Source of the DNA: Verrucomicrobiota bacterium | GTDB lineage: Bacteria > Verrucomicrobiota > Verrucomicrobiia > Opitutales > Seribacteraceae | Assembly: GCA_014382645.1 (NCBI GenBank) | Contig: JACNJI010000226.1 | Span: 1-5,979, forward strand | Direction of reading: 5' to 3' | Length of the DNA: 5,979 nt | Shown: positions 1-5,979 of the stretch, piece after piece | Layout of the letters: each line of letters begins with the position of its first letter | Position numbering within the stretch: position 1 is the first letter of the stretch | Notes under the pieces: model-generated | Seen by the model: the letters and a program-made list of their open reading frames with translations, nothing else | What the model was told of the DNA's origin: nothing | Databases searched by the model: none | Translations under genes and position numbers: made by a program

Positions 1-431
1 TCGAATCCGTTCGCATCATCTTCGAAAACACGCTCAAGGAGGTACTCTCCGGCGAAATTTCAACTGAGGCTTTGATCCGTGAAAGAAGACGAAAACTTGA
101 GACGAGAGCACCTTTCTCCCATCAAGACAGACTCGGAGCCAACATTGCCCCGAACGTCGATGTTTATCGCGACGCACTGGTCGATCGAACCATCGTAGAA
201 GTTCGGGCTGCCGACCGACTCGGACTCCTACACCTCATCGCCAAGGCCATCGCCGACTGCGGTCTTAGTATCGCATTCGCTCGCATAGCGACCGAACACG
301 GGGTGGCCAACGACGTATTTCACGTCGAAAGCGCAGACCCCGAAGAAACCTTTTCGCCCTCCCGATACCTCGAACTTCGCGAACGCCTAGGACAAGACCT
401 TTCCGCAGGCAAGTATCACATGGAAGTTTAA
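1..431 (+). CDS. glnD: PII uridylyltransferase GlnD, C-terminal ACT domain (partial, 5' end outside window)
   Basis: GlnD is a cytosolic enzyme that uridylylates and deuridylylates the PII protein in response to glutamine, which the C-terminal ACT domains sense. The frame is open from base 3 back to the window edge and stops with TAA at 429-431, giving 142 visible residues. A TTG at 72 is an internal leucine codon, not a start, because the upstream frame already reads like the same protein (FENTLKEVLSGEIS). The ACT domain occupies about residues 62-111 of the fragment: a beta strand (RTIVEVRAADR), then DRLGLLHLIAKAIADCGL, then AFARIATEHGVANDVFHV, matching the DRxGLL...ARI.T.G....D.F.V pattern at GlnD C-termini. 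The nucleotidyltransferase and HD domains would lie upstream. The next gene is convergent, 70 bases away. A different ACT-domain enzyme is possible, since the catalytic part is not visible, but this tail is typical of GlnD. Confidence 0.82.
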   Translation, partial: ESVRIIFENTLKEVLSGEISTEALIRERRRKLETRAPFSHQDRLGANIAPNVDVYRDALVDRTIVEVRAADRLGLLHLIAKAIADCGLSIAFARIATEHGVANDVFHVESADPEETFSPSRYLELRERLGQDLSAGKYHMEV

Positions 432-501
432 CTCGACCACCATCCCCAACGAACGAGCGATGGCGAGTACATTTCTCAAGCAATAACTTTTTGCCCGTCG
501 C

Positions 502-2214
502 CTAATCTACCAGGGGCAAGATGAGACGAAAAGTAGTTCCTTGTTCGCTTGATTCCAAGAGTTCAAGATCGCCTTCATGGCTTTTTAGGATACGTTTGGA
601 GATCGCCAAACCCAACCCCGTCCCCTCCTTGCGACCAGTCAAGAAGGATTCGAAAATGCGATCCCGCAACTCCTCGGGTATTCCGCTACCCGAATCCCGC
701 ACGCAAATGACAACCCGGCGTCCTTCTCCCTTCTCCACGGCGATGGAAAGCAAACCTCCGTCAGGCATTGCGGCCAAGGCATTCAGAATCAAGTTCAACA
801 AAGCCTGTTGAAGTTGTCCCTTGTCGGCCATGACCACCAGATCCATCGGTGAATCCTCCAAACGCATCTCGACTTTAGCGCGGGCCAACTTCAGGCGGAC
901 CAAACGAAGAACGTCTTCCAACAATTCGCTAATCGACAATTCGAGACGAATGGACTCTCGATCCTTGCCAAAGTCCAAGATTCTGCCTGCGATTTGCTCA
1001 AGATGATTAAGCTTATCGCGAATAACCTCCAGATCTTTCTCCGTCTCGTCCTCCGACATTGCGCCGGATTTGATCGAATCGAACAACAGCCGCAAAACCA
1101 TTAGAGGATTACGGATTTCGTGAGCAATTTCCGCCGCAAGCATACCCAAAGTCGTCAAGCGCTCGCTCTTTCGCAAACTCTCCTCCGTATCGAATACACG
1201 CCCGTACAACCGAGCATTTTCGATGGCAATGGCTCCGAGGTCAGCTAATGCACGGGCCAGCAATCGTTCATCATCGTTGAATCGATAAGGTTTGTCCACA
1301 TACAGAGACAACACGCCTATTGCCTCGTTTTCGTAAACCAATGGCGTAGCCAGCATCGAGTGCAATTTCTCCTCCCGAATCAAATGAATGAAGTGGTGTT
1401 CCTCTGTGCGAAGCAAGTCTCTGGTCTGAATCTGCCTTAAGCCACGCACGGCCGACCCCAAAGCACTCTCAGCGGGCCTCAAAGTCTCTTCGACATCAAG
1501 AACGCCATTCGGTCCACGCAAGGAATGCAGCCGTAACAAATCCTCGTCCGCATGATAAAGAAACAAAGCGGAAAACCGGCACTCCATCAACTCTAGGGCT
1601 TCCCTCGTAATGGAACGCAACACCTCCTCCACTTCCCGCTTGTCCGCCATGGCCTGCCCAACACCCACTAAAGACTGCAACTGCCCCGCCTTATGTCGCA
1701 ACTGCCTGATCAGCCACATATTTTGCAGGACTCGGCTCGCCTCATTGGCAATAAGGGTGAGAAGACGGAGATCATCTCCATCGAAATCATCCTTGCGAAA
1801 TGAATCCACGTTCAACGCCCCGATCGCGCGCCCTCTCTCTCGGATAGGCGCCGCCATTTCAGACTTCACTCGAGAATCCAGAGAAAAATAACGGGGCTCT
1901 TCGTCAACGTTCGGGACAAGCAGGGGCTCGCCATGCAAAGCCACCCACCCCGTAATACCGTGCCCCAAAGGCAATTCGAAACCACGGGCATCTTCCGACA
2001 AACCTCGGGCGACCTCGATCAGAAGTTGGTCGGAATCACCATTAATTAATGCAATCGATGCAGACCCCGCGTTGAATGTTCGCACCACCTCATCAATGAT
2101 TCCTTCCAGCGCAATCTCTGGGTCCTCGGAATTCCCCGCAAGCGAACTGACCCGGTAAAGGGCATCCAACGCCCTTCGGTCCTTTGCTACTGCATTTCCT
2201 TCCTCCGAACTCAT
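502..2214 (-). CDS. Soluble sensor histidine kinase with two GAF domains
   Basis: A 570-residue cytoplasmic histidine kinase with no signal peptide or membrane segment. GAF domain 1 spans about residues 30-165 (LPLGHGITGWVALHGEPLLV, then AAPIRERGRAIGALNVDS). GAF domain 2 spans about 194-335 (MLATPLVYENEAIGVLSLYV). The HisKA domain is about 350-420, with the phospho-accepting His365 in AAEIAHEIRNPL. The HATPase domain is about 460-568 and complete: N box with Asn474 and Asn478, G1 box DSGSGIP (Asp507), F box FESF (521-524) and G2 box GTGLGLAISK (531-540). It should autophosphorylate at His365 in response to a ligand or redox signal at a GAF domain; the ligand cannot be read from sequence. No response regulator or receiver domain is in the window, so it looks like an orphan kinase. 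The ATG at 2214 is preceded by no good Shine-Dalgarno sequence. It converges with glnD and lies 173 bases downstream of the HNH gene on the same strand. An NtrB-like role is a guess from the neighbour only. Confidence 0.93.
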   Translation of the reverse strand: MSSEEGNAVAKDRRALDALYRVSSLAGNSEDPEIALEGIIDEVVRTFNAGSASIALINGDSDQLLIEVARGLSEDARGFELPLGHGITGWVALHGEPLLVPNVDEEPRYFSLDSRVKSEMAAPIRERGRAIGALNVDSFRKDDFDGDDLRLLTLIANEASRVLQNMWLIRQLRHKAGQLQSLVGVGQAMADKREVEEVLRSITREALELMECRFSALFLYHADEDLLRLHSLRGPNGVLDVEETLRPAESALGSAVRGLRQIQTRDLLRTEEHHFIHLIREEKLHSMLATPLVYENEAIGVLSLYVDKPYRFNDDERLLARALADLGAIAIENARLYGRVFDTEESLRKSERLTTLGMLAAEIAHEIRNPLMVLRLLFDSIKSGAMSEDETEKDLEVIRDKLNHLEQIAGRILDFGKDRESIRLELSISELLEDVLRLVRLKLARAKVEMRLEDSPMDLVVMADKGQLQQALLNLILNALAAMPDGGLLSIAVEKGEGRRVVICVRDSGSGIPEELRDRIFESFLTGRKEGTGLGLAISKRILKSHEGDLELLESSEQGTTFRLILPLVD

Positions 2215-2387
2215 TTAAAGAGCAACTACACCATACCCCAACGAAGTCACAACCACCAAAACTGACTCTCAAAAGCCAATAGGACAGTCCAATCACCTCT
2301 TTAAGAACAGGCTACCCGAAGTAGATCACAAGAGAAAACCGCCTCTCCGGATTGACCCTGTTCAGGCTCAATAAAAACCGCTGCTAC
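2215..2387 (-). other. Spacer between the HNH gene and the histidine kinase gene
   Basis: This 173-base spacer holds no reading frame that I can support. It contains the 22-base imperfect palindrome listed separately near its hnh side. There is no clear rho-independent terminator: no GC hairpin is followed by a T run on the minus strand. A weak promoter-like pair for the kinase can be drawn (TTGTGA, 16 bases, TGTAGT at 2225-2230), but it would start transcription within a few bases of the ATG, and I give it little weight. An 8-base GCGGTTTT occurs twice on the minus strand flanking the palindrome (2334-2341 and 2374-2381). Confidence 0.6.
2351..2372. repeat. 22-base imperfect palindrome (candidate operator or hairpin)
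   Basis: The two arms are ATTGACCCTG (2351-2360) and CAGGCTCAAT (2363-2372), separated by TT. Nine of ten positions pair; the only mismatch is at 2356/2367. It lies 15 bases beyond the hnh stop codon and about 137 bases upstream of the kinase start. As RNA it could fold into an eight-pair stem with one internal mismatch and a four-base loop, but no T run follows on either strand, so it does not look like an intrinsic terminator. The symmetry also fits a binding site for a dimeric regulator. The palindrome is directly visible; its function is inference. Confidence 0.6.
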
Positions 2388-2975
2388 TTACTTCGCTTGG
2401 ATAAAATGGCGCCATGAATCCTCGATCGGACGACCATACAAAATACTCACAAAGGGACGCTGTCTTGGCCGAACGGGTTCACGAAGCAAGTACATGCCGG
2501 CCTCCTTTGGATCGCGATTCCCCTTTCGGCTATTGCAACGGATGCAGGAAGTCACGACATTTTCCCAAGACATTTTTCCACCGCGATCTCGGGGCACCAC
2601 GTGATCCATGTTCAATTCCTTTGCGACAAAAGAATTGCCGCAGTATTGGCAACGATGCCCGTCGCGTTCGAACAGATTCTGACGATTGAACTTCATTTCC
2701 CTCAGCAACATCCGATCGTAGTTCCTAAGAAGAATCACGCCAGGCACTCTCACCGCCTGACTCACAGTATGTATCCAGCGGTTACCCTCAGAAGCTGGCG
2801 CTTCTTTGGAAAAAGCAAACCACGCGTCGGCATCAAACAGCCGAAAGCTTCCGTCCTCGGCATAGATGACTTGGGCATGCTCAAGCGCAAGTAAACTGAA
2901 AGCTCTCTCCACACCGACCACATTAACAGCTTGCCACAATCGATTCAAAACAAGCGTCTGGTAAGCGGTATCCAT
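2388..2975 (-). CDS. HNH endonuclease family protein
   Basis: A complete 195-residue protein with an N-terminal region (TLVLNRLWQAVNVVGVERAFSL, about 7-28) shared by a widespread family of small bacterial HNH proteins, and a C-terminal HNH domain at about 98-155. The zinc site looks intact: Cys109 and Cys112 (CQYCG) and Cys144 and Cys147 (CIRC). The catalytic core shows Asp124-His125 in LNMDHVVPRDRGG, Asn139 in WENVV, and Asn148 in CNSRKGN. The likely chemistry is metal-dependent DNA cleavage, but the substrate and cellular role are unknown. There is no methyltransferase, toxin, terminase or other defence partner beside it, so restriction or phage function is not supported. It starts at ATG 2975, 110 bases after purF on the same strand. 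The leader has no strong Shine-Dalgarno but does have a possible promoter and direct repeats. Confidence 0.9.
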   Translation of the reverse strand: MDTAYQTLVLNRLWQAVNVVGVERAFSLLALEHAQVIYAEDGSFRLFDADAWFAFSKEAPASEGNRWIHTVSQAVRVPGVILLRNYDRMLLREMKFNRQNLFERDGHRCQYCGNSFVAKELNMDHVVPRDRGGKMSWENVVTSCIRCNSRKGNRDPKEAGMYLLREPVRPRQRPFVSILYGRPIEDSWRHFIQAK

Positions 2976-2980
2976 TAAGG

Positions 2981-2999
2981 ACTTAACAGTAACTTAACA
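2981..2999. repeat. Tandem direct repeat, 11-base period, upstream of hnh
   Basis: ACTTAACA occurs at 2981-2988 and again at 2992-2999. A degenerate third copy, CTTAGCC, is at 3003-3009. The spacing is 11 then 10 bases, about one helical turn, so all copies face the same side of the DNA. This is the geometry of sites for tandem-binding response regulators; TTAACA-N5-TTAACA resembles Pho boxes described for Bacillus PhoP and CTTAAC repeats of cyanobacterial SphR. The repeat ends 5 bases before the hnh start codon, so binding there would probably block expression. The repeat itself is certain; the regulator assignment is inference. Confidence 0.5.
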
Positions 3000-3016
3000 A
3001 ACCTTAGCCATGTCAA
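2988..3016 (-). promoter_or_regulatory. Possible sigma70-type promoter for hnh
   Basis: On the minus strand a perfect -35 hexamer TTGACA (3011-3016) is followed, after 17 bases, by GTTACT (2988-2993), which matches only three of six positions of a -10 box. Transcription would begin near 2981, giving a leader of only a few bases before the ATG at 2975. That would fit the missing Shine-Dalgarno sequence and leaderless-like translation. The -10 match is poor, so hnh could instead be read through from purF. Confidence 0.3.
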
Positions 3017-3085
3017 AGGATTTTTCTTCGCTACCACTCAACGCAAAGAGAACAATTGAGTATGCTAAAAATGCTACCACAAGAA

Positions 3086-5005
3086 TCAGTAGCTTCGGCC
3101 GTCCTTGTTCTCGTAGTAATTGAGAAATGCCTTGTGGACTACCCGATATCCACCAGGGGTGGGATAGTCTCCAGTAAAATACCAGTCGCCCTTATGGTTG
3201 GGAAGCGCCAGATGGAGGCTCTCTATGGTTTGGAAGATAATTTCCACCTCCACTTCCCAAGGTGACGATTCAGGGGTCAAGAGCTCGGCAATCTTGGATG
3301 AAATTTCCTCAGCGGTAAAATTCTCGTAGACGCGCTTGACCTGATTGGTTTGTGCGTCCTTTTCATCGGCCAGGGATTTGCGGCAAGCTTCGGCCACTTC
3401 GTCGAGCAAGCCGTCGAATCCTCTTTCCTTGACCAGTGCAACGGCAGCCTGAAAGGCGACGAACTGTCCGAGTTCGGACATGTCTATGCCGTAACAATCC
3501 GGATAGCGTATCTGGGGTGCGGTGGAGGCCACGACAAGCTTGCGAGGGCATGCTCGGCTCAAGATTTTGAGGATGCTTTGCTTGAGGGTAGTTCCCCTGA
3601 CGATGGAGTCGTCGATGCACACGAGGGCATCTTCTCCCTGGCGAACCACCCCATAAGTGATGTCGTATATGTGAGAAACCAACTGAGCCCTGCCCGACTC
3701 TTGGCTGATGAAGGTGCGGAGTTTGATGTCCTTGTTCGCGATTTTTTCTCCACGCGCCCAATTGTCCATTACCAGATCATCTATCATCTCAGGAGTAATC
3801 TCACCGTTCTTTGCGGCAAACCCGAGTTGATTCTTAACCTGCACGCGCCGGATGCGCCGGAGTTCGTCCATCAACCCATAGTAAGCACTCTCAGCCGTAT
3901 TTGGAACGTAACTAAAAACGCTTTTGGAAAAGTCCATACCGACGGAGTCCAGAACCCGTGTTGCGAGCAAGGCCCCGAGATGTTTGCGCTCGGCATAAAT
4001 CTCGGGATCATTGCCCCGCGAAAAATAAATTCGCTCGAAGGAGCAACCAACGTGTGTGCCCGGGTCGTCCGCAAAACGCTCTGTCAAGATTTCCCCATTG
4101 GCGCGAACAATGACCACCGTTCCCGGCTCAATTTCCTCCACTTCACTCGCATCCTTCTCGAAAACGGTCATGAGCGGAGCTCGTTCCGAGGCGAAAGCGA
4201 CCACTTCATCGTCACGGACGAAGAAACCTGGACGAATTCCCAACGGGTCTCGCATAACGAAGGAATCGCCATTCCCGGCAATCCCGGCGATCACGTAACC
4301 GCCATCCCAATTCCGAGCCGCATCACGAAGGATGGATGAGAAGTCGAGACGTTCCCCGATCCATTTGGAAACCTCGGATCCGGCAATACCTTCGGACTCA
4401 GCTTGGGCAGTCAACTTATCGTTGGCCGCATCAAGATAATAACCGGCCTCCTCCAAGATGGCTTGGGTGTCGGTGTCGAAAACCGGGTGCTGGCCACGTT
4501 CGACGAGGCTCGAGTTCAACTCGTCTCCGTTGGTAAGGTTGAAGTTGCCGGCAACCATAAGGTTCTTCGCCGGCCAATTGCTTTTGCGAAAGTAGGGATG
4601 ACAGGAAGTGTCGCCATACCCTCCGGAAGTCCCGTAGCGAAGATGACCCAGAAGGATTTCACCACCGTAATCGAAGCGTTCCTTGACGGTTTCCGGAAAT
4701 TCAGGATAAGCGTGCCCAGCGTCCAACAGCTTTTGATATCGCTTCAACTGTCCGCCGAAAATTTTCGATAAAGCCTTCGAGCTGGTACTACGTTCACGAA
4801 ACATGAAGGCTTCGCCGGCCGGAACGTTCAATTTCATGGAGCCGATACCTGCTCCGTCTTGCCCGCGATTGTGCTGCTTTTCCATGAGGAGAAATAGCTG
4901 ATTGAAACCCCACAATGGCGTACCGTGGCGCTCAACGTAATGGGCAAGAGGCTTTCGAAGCCGAATGAGGGCTATACCGCAATGATGTCCGATTTCGTCG
5001 CTCAT
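3086..5005 (-). CDS. purF: Amidophosphoribosyltransferase PurF, long form
   Basis: PurF makes 5-phosphoribosylamine from PRPP and glutamine, the committed first step of de novo purine synthesis. The N-terminal class II glutamine amidotransferase domain has the nucleophile Cys9 after an 8-residue propeptide (MSDEIGHH), as in family members that cleave off their N-terminus. It also has HNRGQDGAG (45-53), GHLRYGTSG (120-128) and GNFNLTN (153-159). The phosphoribosyltransferase domain carries the PRPP loop VCIDDSIVRGTT (462-473). At 639 residues it is far longer than the roughly 500 of E. coli PurF. The extra length lies in insertions in the amidotransferase half and a C-terminal extension from about 545 on (DWYFTGDYPTPGGY near the end). 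Cys321 and Cys504 sit where two Bacillus iron-sulfur ligands lie, but the later CxxC pair is absent. The ATG is 7 bases after the purL stop, with a good Shine-Dalgarno. Confidence 0.97.
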   Translation of the reverse strand: MSDEIGHHCGIALIRLRKPLAHYVERHGTPLWGFNQLFLLMEKQHNRGQDGAGIGSMKLNVPAGEAFMFRERSTSSKALSKIFGGQLKRYQKLLDAGHAYPEFPETVKERFDYGGEILLGHLRYGTSGGYGDTSCHPYFRKSNWPAKNLMVAGNFNLTNGDELNSSLVERGQHPVFDTDTQAILEEAGYYLDAANDKLTAQAESEGIAGSEVSKWIGERLDFSSILRDAARNWDGGYVIAGIAGNGDSFVMRDPLGIRPGFFVRDDEVVAFASERAPLMTVFEKDASEVEEIEPGTVVIVRANGEILTERFADDPGTHVGCSFERIYFSRGNDPEIYAERKHLGALLATRVLDSVGMDFSKSVFSYVPNTAESAYYGLMDELRRIRRVQVKNQLGFAAKNGEITPEMIDDLVMDNWARGEKIANKDIKLRTFISQESGRAQLVSHIYDITYGVVRQGEDALVCIDDSIVRGTTLKQSILKILSRACPRKLVVASTAPQIRYPDCYGIDMSELGQFVAFQAAVALVKERGFDGLLDEVAEACRKSLADEKDAQTNQVKRVYENFTAEEISSKIAELLTPESSPWEVEVEIIFQTIESLHLALPNHKGDWYFTGDYPTPGGYRVVHKAFLNYYENKDGRSY

Positions 5006-5010
5006 GTCAG

Positions 5011-5016
5011 CCTCAA
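5011..5016 (-). promoter_or_regulatory. purF ribosome binding site overlapping the purL stop codon
   Basis: On the minus strand TTGAGG is followed by 5 bases and the purF ATG at 5005, a normal distance. The purL stop TGA (5013-5015) lies inside this element, so ribosomes finishing purL are delivered onto the purF start. This supports translational coupling of the pair and fixes the purF start. Confidence 0.75.
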
Positions 5017-5979
5017 GCGTTATTCATGGCATGTGGAATGGAATCCTGCCAAGTTTCGCGCAACACTTTCAAGTCTACGTCTAAAACGGTTTCTCCCCCC
5101 ACAATCGCTTGGAAGCGACCATTTCGATTTACAGTTCCGATCTCCTCGGCATCGACTCCGGTTTCCCTTGCCGCAGACAATACGTCCGAAACGGACTCCT
5201 GCTTCACCGCCAATACGGCTCTACCTTGGCTTTCTCCAAAAAGAAGAGCATCGAACCGGTTGGACGGGCCTCTCGATCCTAAATTAATGTCCACCCCGAG
5301 AGTCTTGTCGTCAAAAAGCATTTCGGCCACCGTAACGAGCAAGCCACCCTCCGAGACGTCATGGGCGGCGGATACGCAACCTGCTTGAATTTGGCTGATG
5401 AGCAAGTCCTGCAGGTTCTTTTCGGCCTGAAGATTAACTTCGGGAACCTTCCCCTCCTTCCGGCCATGGCGAGTTTGCATGAAATAACTGGCGCCTAACT
5501 CAAAGGGCAACCCACCGAGGAGAAGGAGGGTCTCGTCGCCGCCACTCACGAAACTTCGGGTAACGTCTTCACTTCTCTCGATGAGACCGACCATCGAGAC
5601 GACGGGTGTGGGGTCGATGGCCCCGTCGCCATGCTCGTTGTAGAGGCTGACATTGCCTCCCACCACCGGCACGTCGAAGAACTTGCACGCCTCGGCCAAG
5701 CCCTTCACGCACTCGCTGAGCATGAAGTAGACTTCAGGCTTGTTCGGGTTTCCGAAATTCAAGTTGTCGGTCACGGCGAGGGCGCGAGCCCCCGAGCAAG
5801 CCAGATTCCGCATACACTCGACGAAGGCGATCTGAGCCCCCCGGTACGGATCGAGATAGCAGAAACGTTGGTGGCGGTCGTGCGAGATCGGGATGCGCTT
5901 GTCGACCCCCGCGATGGCGGGGTGACCCCCCCCCGCATCGCGCCGGGGGGCAACCGTGGTTCCCGCCATGACCATGTGG
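5013..5979 (-). CDS. purL: Phosphoribosylformylglycinamidine synthase subunit PurL, C-terminal part (partial)
   Basis: PurL converts formylglycinamide ribonucleotide to its amidine using ATP and ammonia, the fourth step of purine synthesis. The frame stays open to the right window edge, with 321 visible residues. An ATG at 5973-5975 is internal, because a codon precedes it and the start of the family lies hundreds of residues upstream. Family landmarks in order are CYLDPYRGAQ (40-49), DNLNFGN (71-77), GGNVSLYNE (107-115), AHDVSEGG (205-212) and FGESQGR (247-253). It ends at SIPHAMNNA with no glutaminase domain. This is therefore the small PurL that partners separate PurQ and PurS, not the large single-chain enzyme of E. 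coli. Residues about 12-37 fit the family poorly and are encoded by a very GC-rich, hairpin-forming stretch near the window edge. That could be a local sequence error or real divergence. It is followed directly by purF. Confidence 0.95.
   Translation of the reverse strand, partial: HMVMAGTTVAPRRDAGGGHPAIAGVDKRIPISHDRHQRFCYLDPYRGAQIAFVECMRNLACSGARALAVTDNLNFGNPNKPEVYFMLSECVKGLAEACKFFDVPVVGGNVSLYNEHGDGAIDPTPVVSMVGLIERSEDVTRSFVSGGDETLLLLGGLPFELGASYFMQTRHGRKEGKVPEVNLQAEKNLQDLLISQIQAGCVSAAHDVSEGGLLVTVAEMLFDDKTLGVDINLGSRGPSNRFDALLFGESQGRAVLAVKQESVSDVLSAARETGVDAEEIGTVNRNGRFQAIVGGETVLDVDLKVLRETWQDSIPHAMNNA
5907..5950. repeat. Two adjacent GC-only hairpins inside purL
   Basis: The first is a perfect inverted repeat, CCCCGC (5907-5912) and GCGGGG (5917-5922), around a GATG loop. 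The second pairs C bases 5929-5934, part of a run of nine C (5926-5934), with a run of six G at 5945-5950 around a 10-base loop. Both lie within the coding frame of purL, and no T run marks them as terminators. They are directly visible; whether they are biological or a sequencing artefact is open. Confidence 0.65.

Larger units (their letters stand above)
2976..3085 (-). other. Spacer between purF and the HNH gene
   Basis: This 110-base spacer holds the direct repeats and the possible promoter listed above. It also has a 6-base inverted repeat (ACTCAA 3036-3041, TTGAGT 3056-3061, 14-base loop) that lacks a following T run, and GCTACCAC as a direct repeat at 3030-3037 and 3073-3080. No convincing purF terminator is present, so transcription from purL-purF may continue into hnh. 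Confidence 0.55.

Noticed and set aside
72..431. A separate 119-codon gene starting at TTG 72
   Set aside because: The same frame continues open upstream to the window edge with GlnD-like sequence, so the TTG is an internal leucine codon.
491..519. Inverted repeat TTGCCC/GGGCAA around the kinase stop codon, considered as a terminator between the convergent genes
   Set aside because: Only six pairs with a 17-base loop, and no T run on the 3' side on either strand.
2303..2330. Small hairpin CTAC-TTCGG-GTAG on the minus strand, considered as a structured RNA or riboswitch
   Set aside because: The stem is only four pairs and nothing around it extends the fold.
2388..2975. HNH gene as part of a restriction, homing-intron or phage packaging module
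   Set aside because: No methyltransferase, intron signature, terminase or portal gene is present, and the flanking genes are metabolic and intact.
3036..3061. Inverted repeat ACTCAA/TTGAGT after purF, considered as a purF terminator
   Set aside because: Six AT-rich pairs, a 14-base loop and no T run directly after it on the minus strand.
3350..4339. A 329-codon open frame on the plus strand, opposite purF
   Set aside because: It lies entirely antisense to an unmistakable purF, its product resembles no family I know, and it has no supported ribosome binding site. It is best explained as a shadow of purF codon usage.
4403..5388. Several plus-strand open frames of about 120 codons opposite purF and purL
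   Set aside because: All are antisense to conserved enzyme domains, overlap one another in different frames and show no recognisable domain.

Overview
The window is a piece of a bacterial chromosome carrying five genes. Two are cut by the window edges (glnD on the left, purL on the right) and three are complete. The PurF is an unusually long form of about 640 residues. It begins with a short propeptide before the nucleophilic cysteine and ends in a long C-terminal extension. I associate this PurF type, and the small HNH protein beside it, with Verrucomicrobia and other PVC or Bacteroidetes-like lineages. That is my best guess from recalled family resemblance, not from a search. Nothing suggests a phage, plasmid, insertion sequence, CRISPR array or RNA gene.

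Left part (1-501): the plus strand carries the last 142 codons of glnD, the PII-protein uridylyltransferase, ending in its C-terminal ACT domain. It runs convergently into the next gene with a 70-base gap. Middle (502-2214, minus strand): a complete soluble histidine kinase with two GAF domains and intact HisKA and HATPase motifs; no response regulator is visible. A 173-base spacer follows and contains a 22-base imperfect palindrome. Next (2388-2975, minus strand) is a small HNH nuclease-family protein with a complete Cys4 zinc site. Behind it lies a 110-base spacer holding a tandem direct repeat with 11-base period and a consensus-like -35 element.

Right part (3086-5979, minus strand): purF and the 3' end of purL form a tight purL-purF pair. 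The purL stop codon sits inside the purF Shine-Dalgarno sequence. The two enzymes catalyse steps 1 and 4 of de novo purine synthesis. PurL here ends without a glutaminase domain, so it is the small form that works with separate PurQ and PurS. glnD (nitrogen status) and the glutamine-dependent enzymes PurF and PurL all concern nitrogen or glutamine use, but no direct regulatory link is visible.

I did not find a clearly new biological system. The best leads are: two strong GC-only hairpins and an odd protein stretch inside purL at 5880-5950; the 11-base-period repeat overlapping the putative hnh promoter; the isolated 22-base dyad after hnh; and the long PurF that keeps only part of the iron-sulfur cysteine set.
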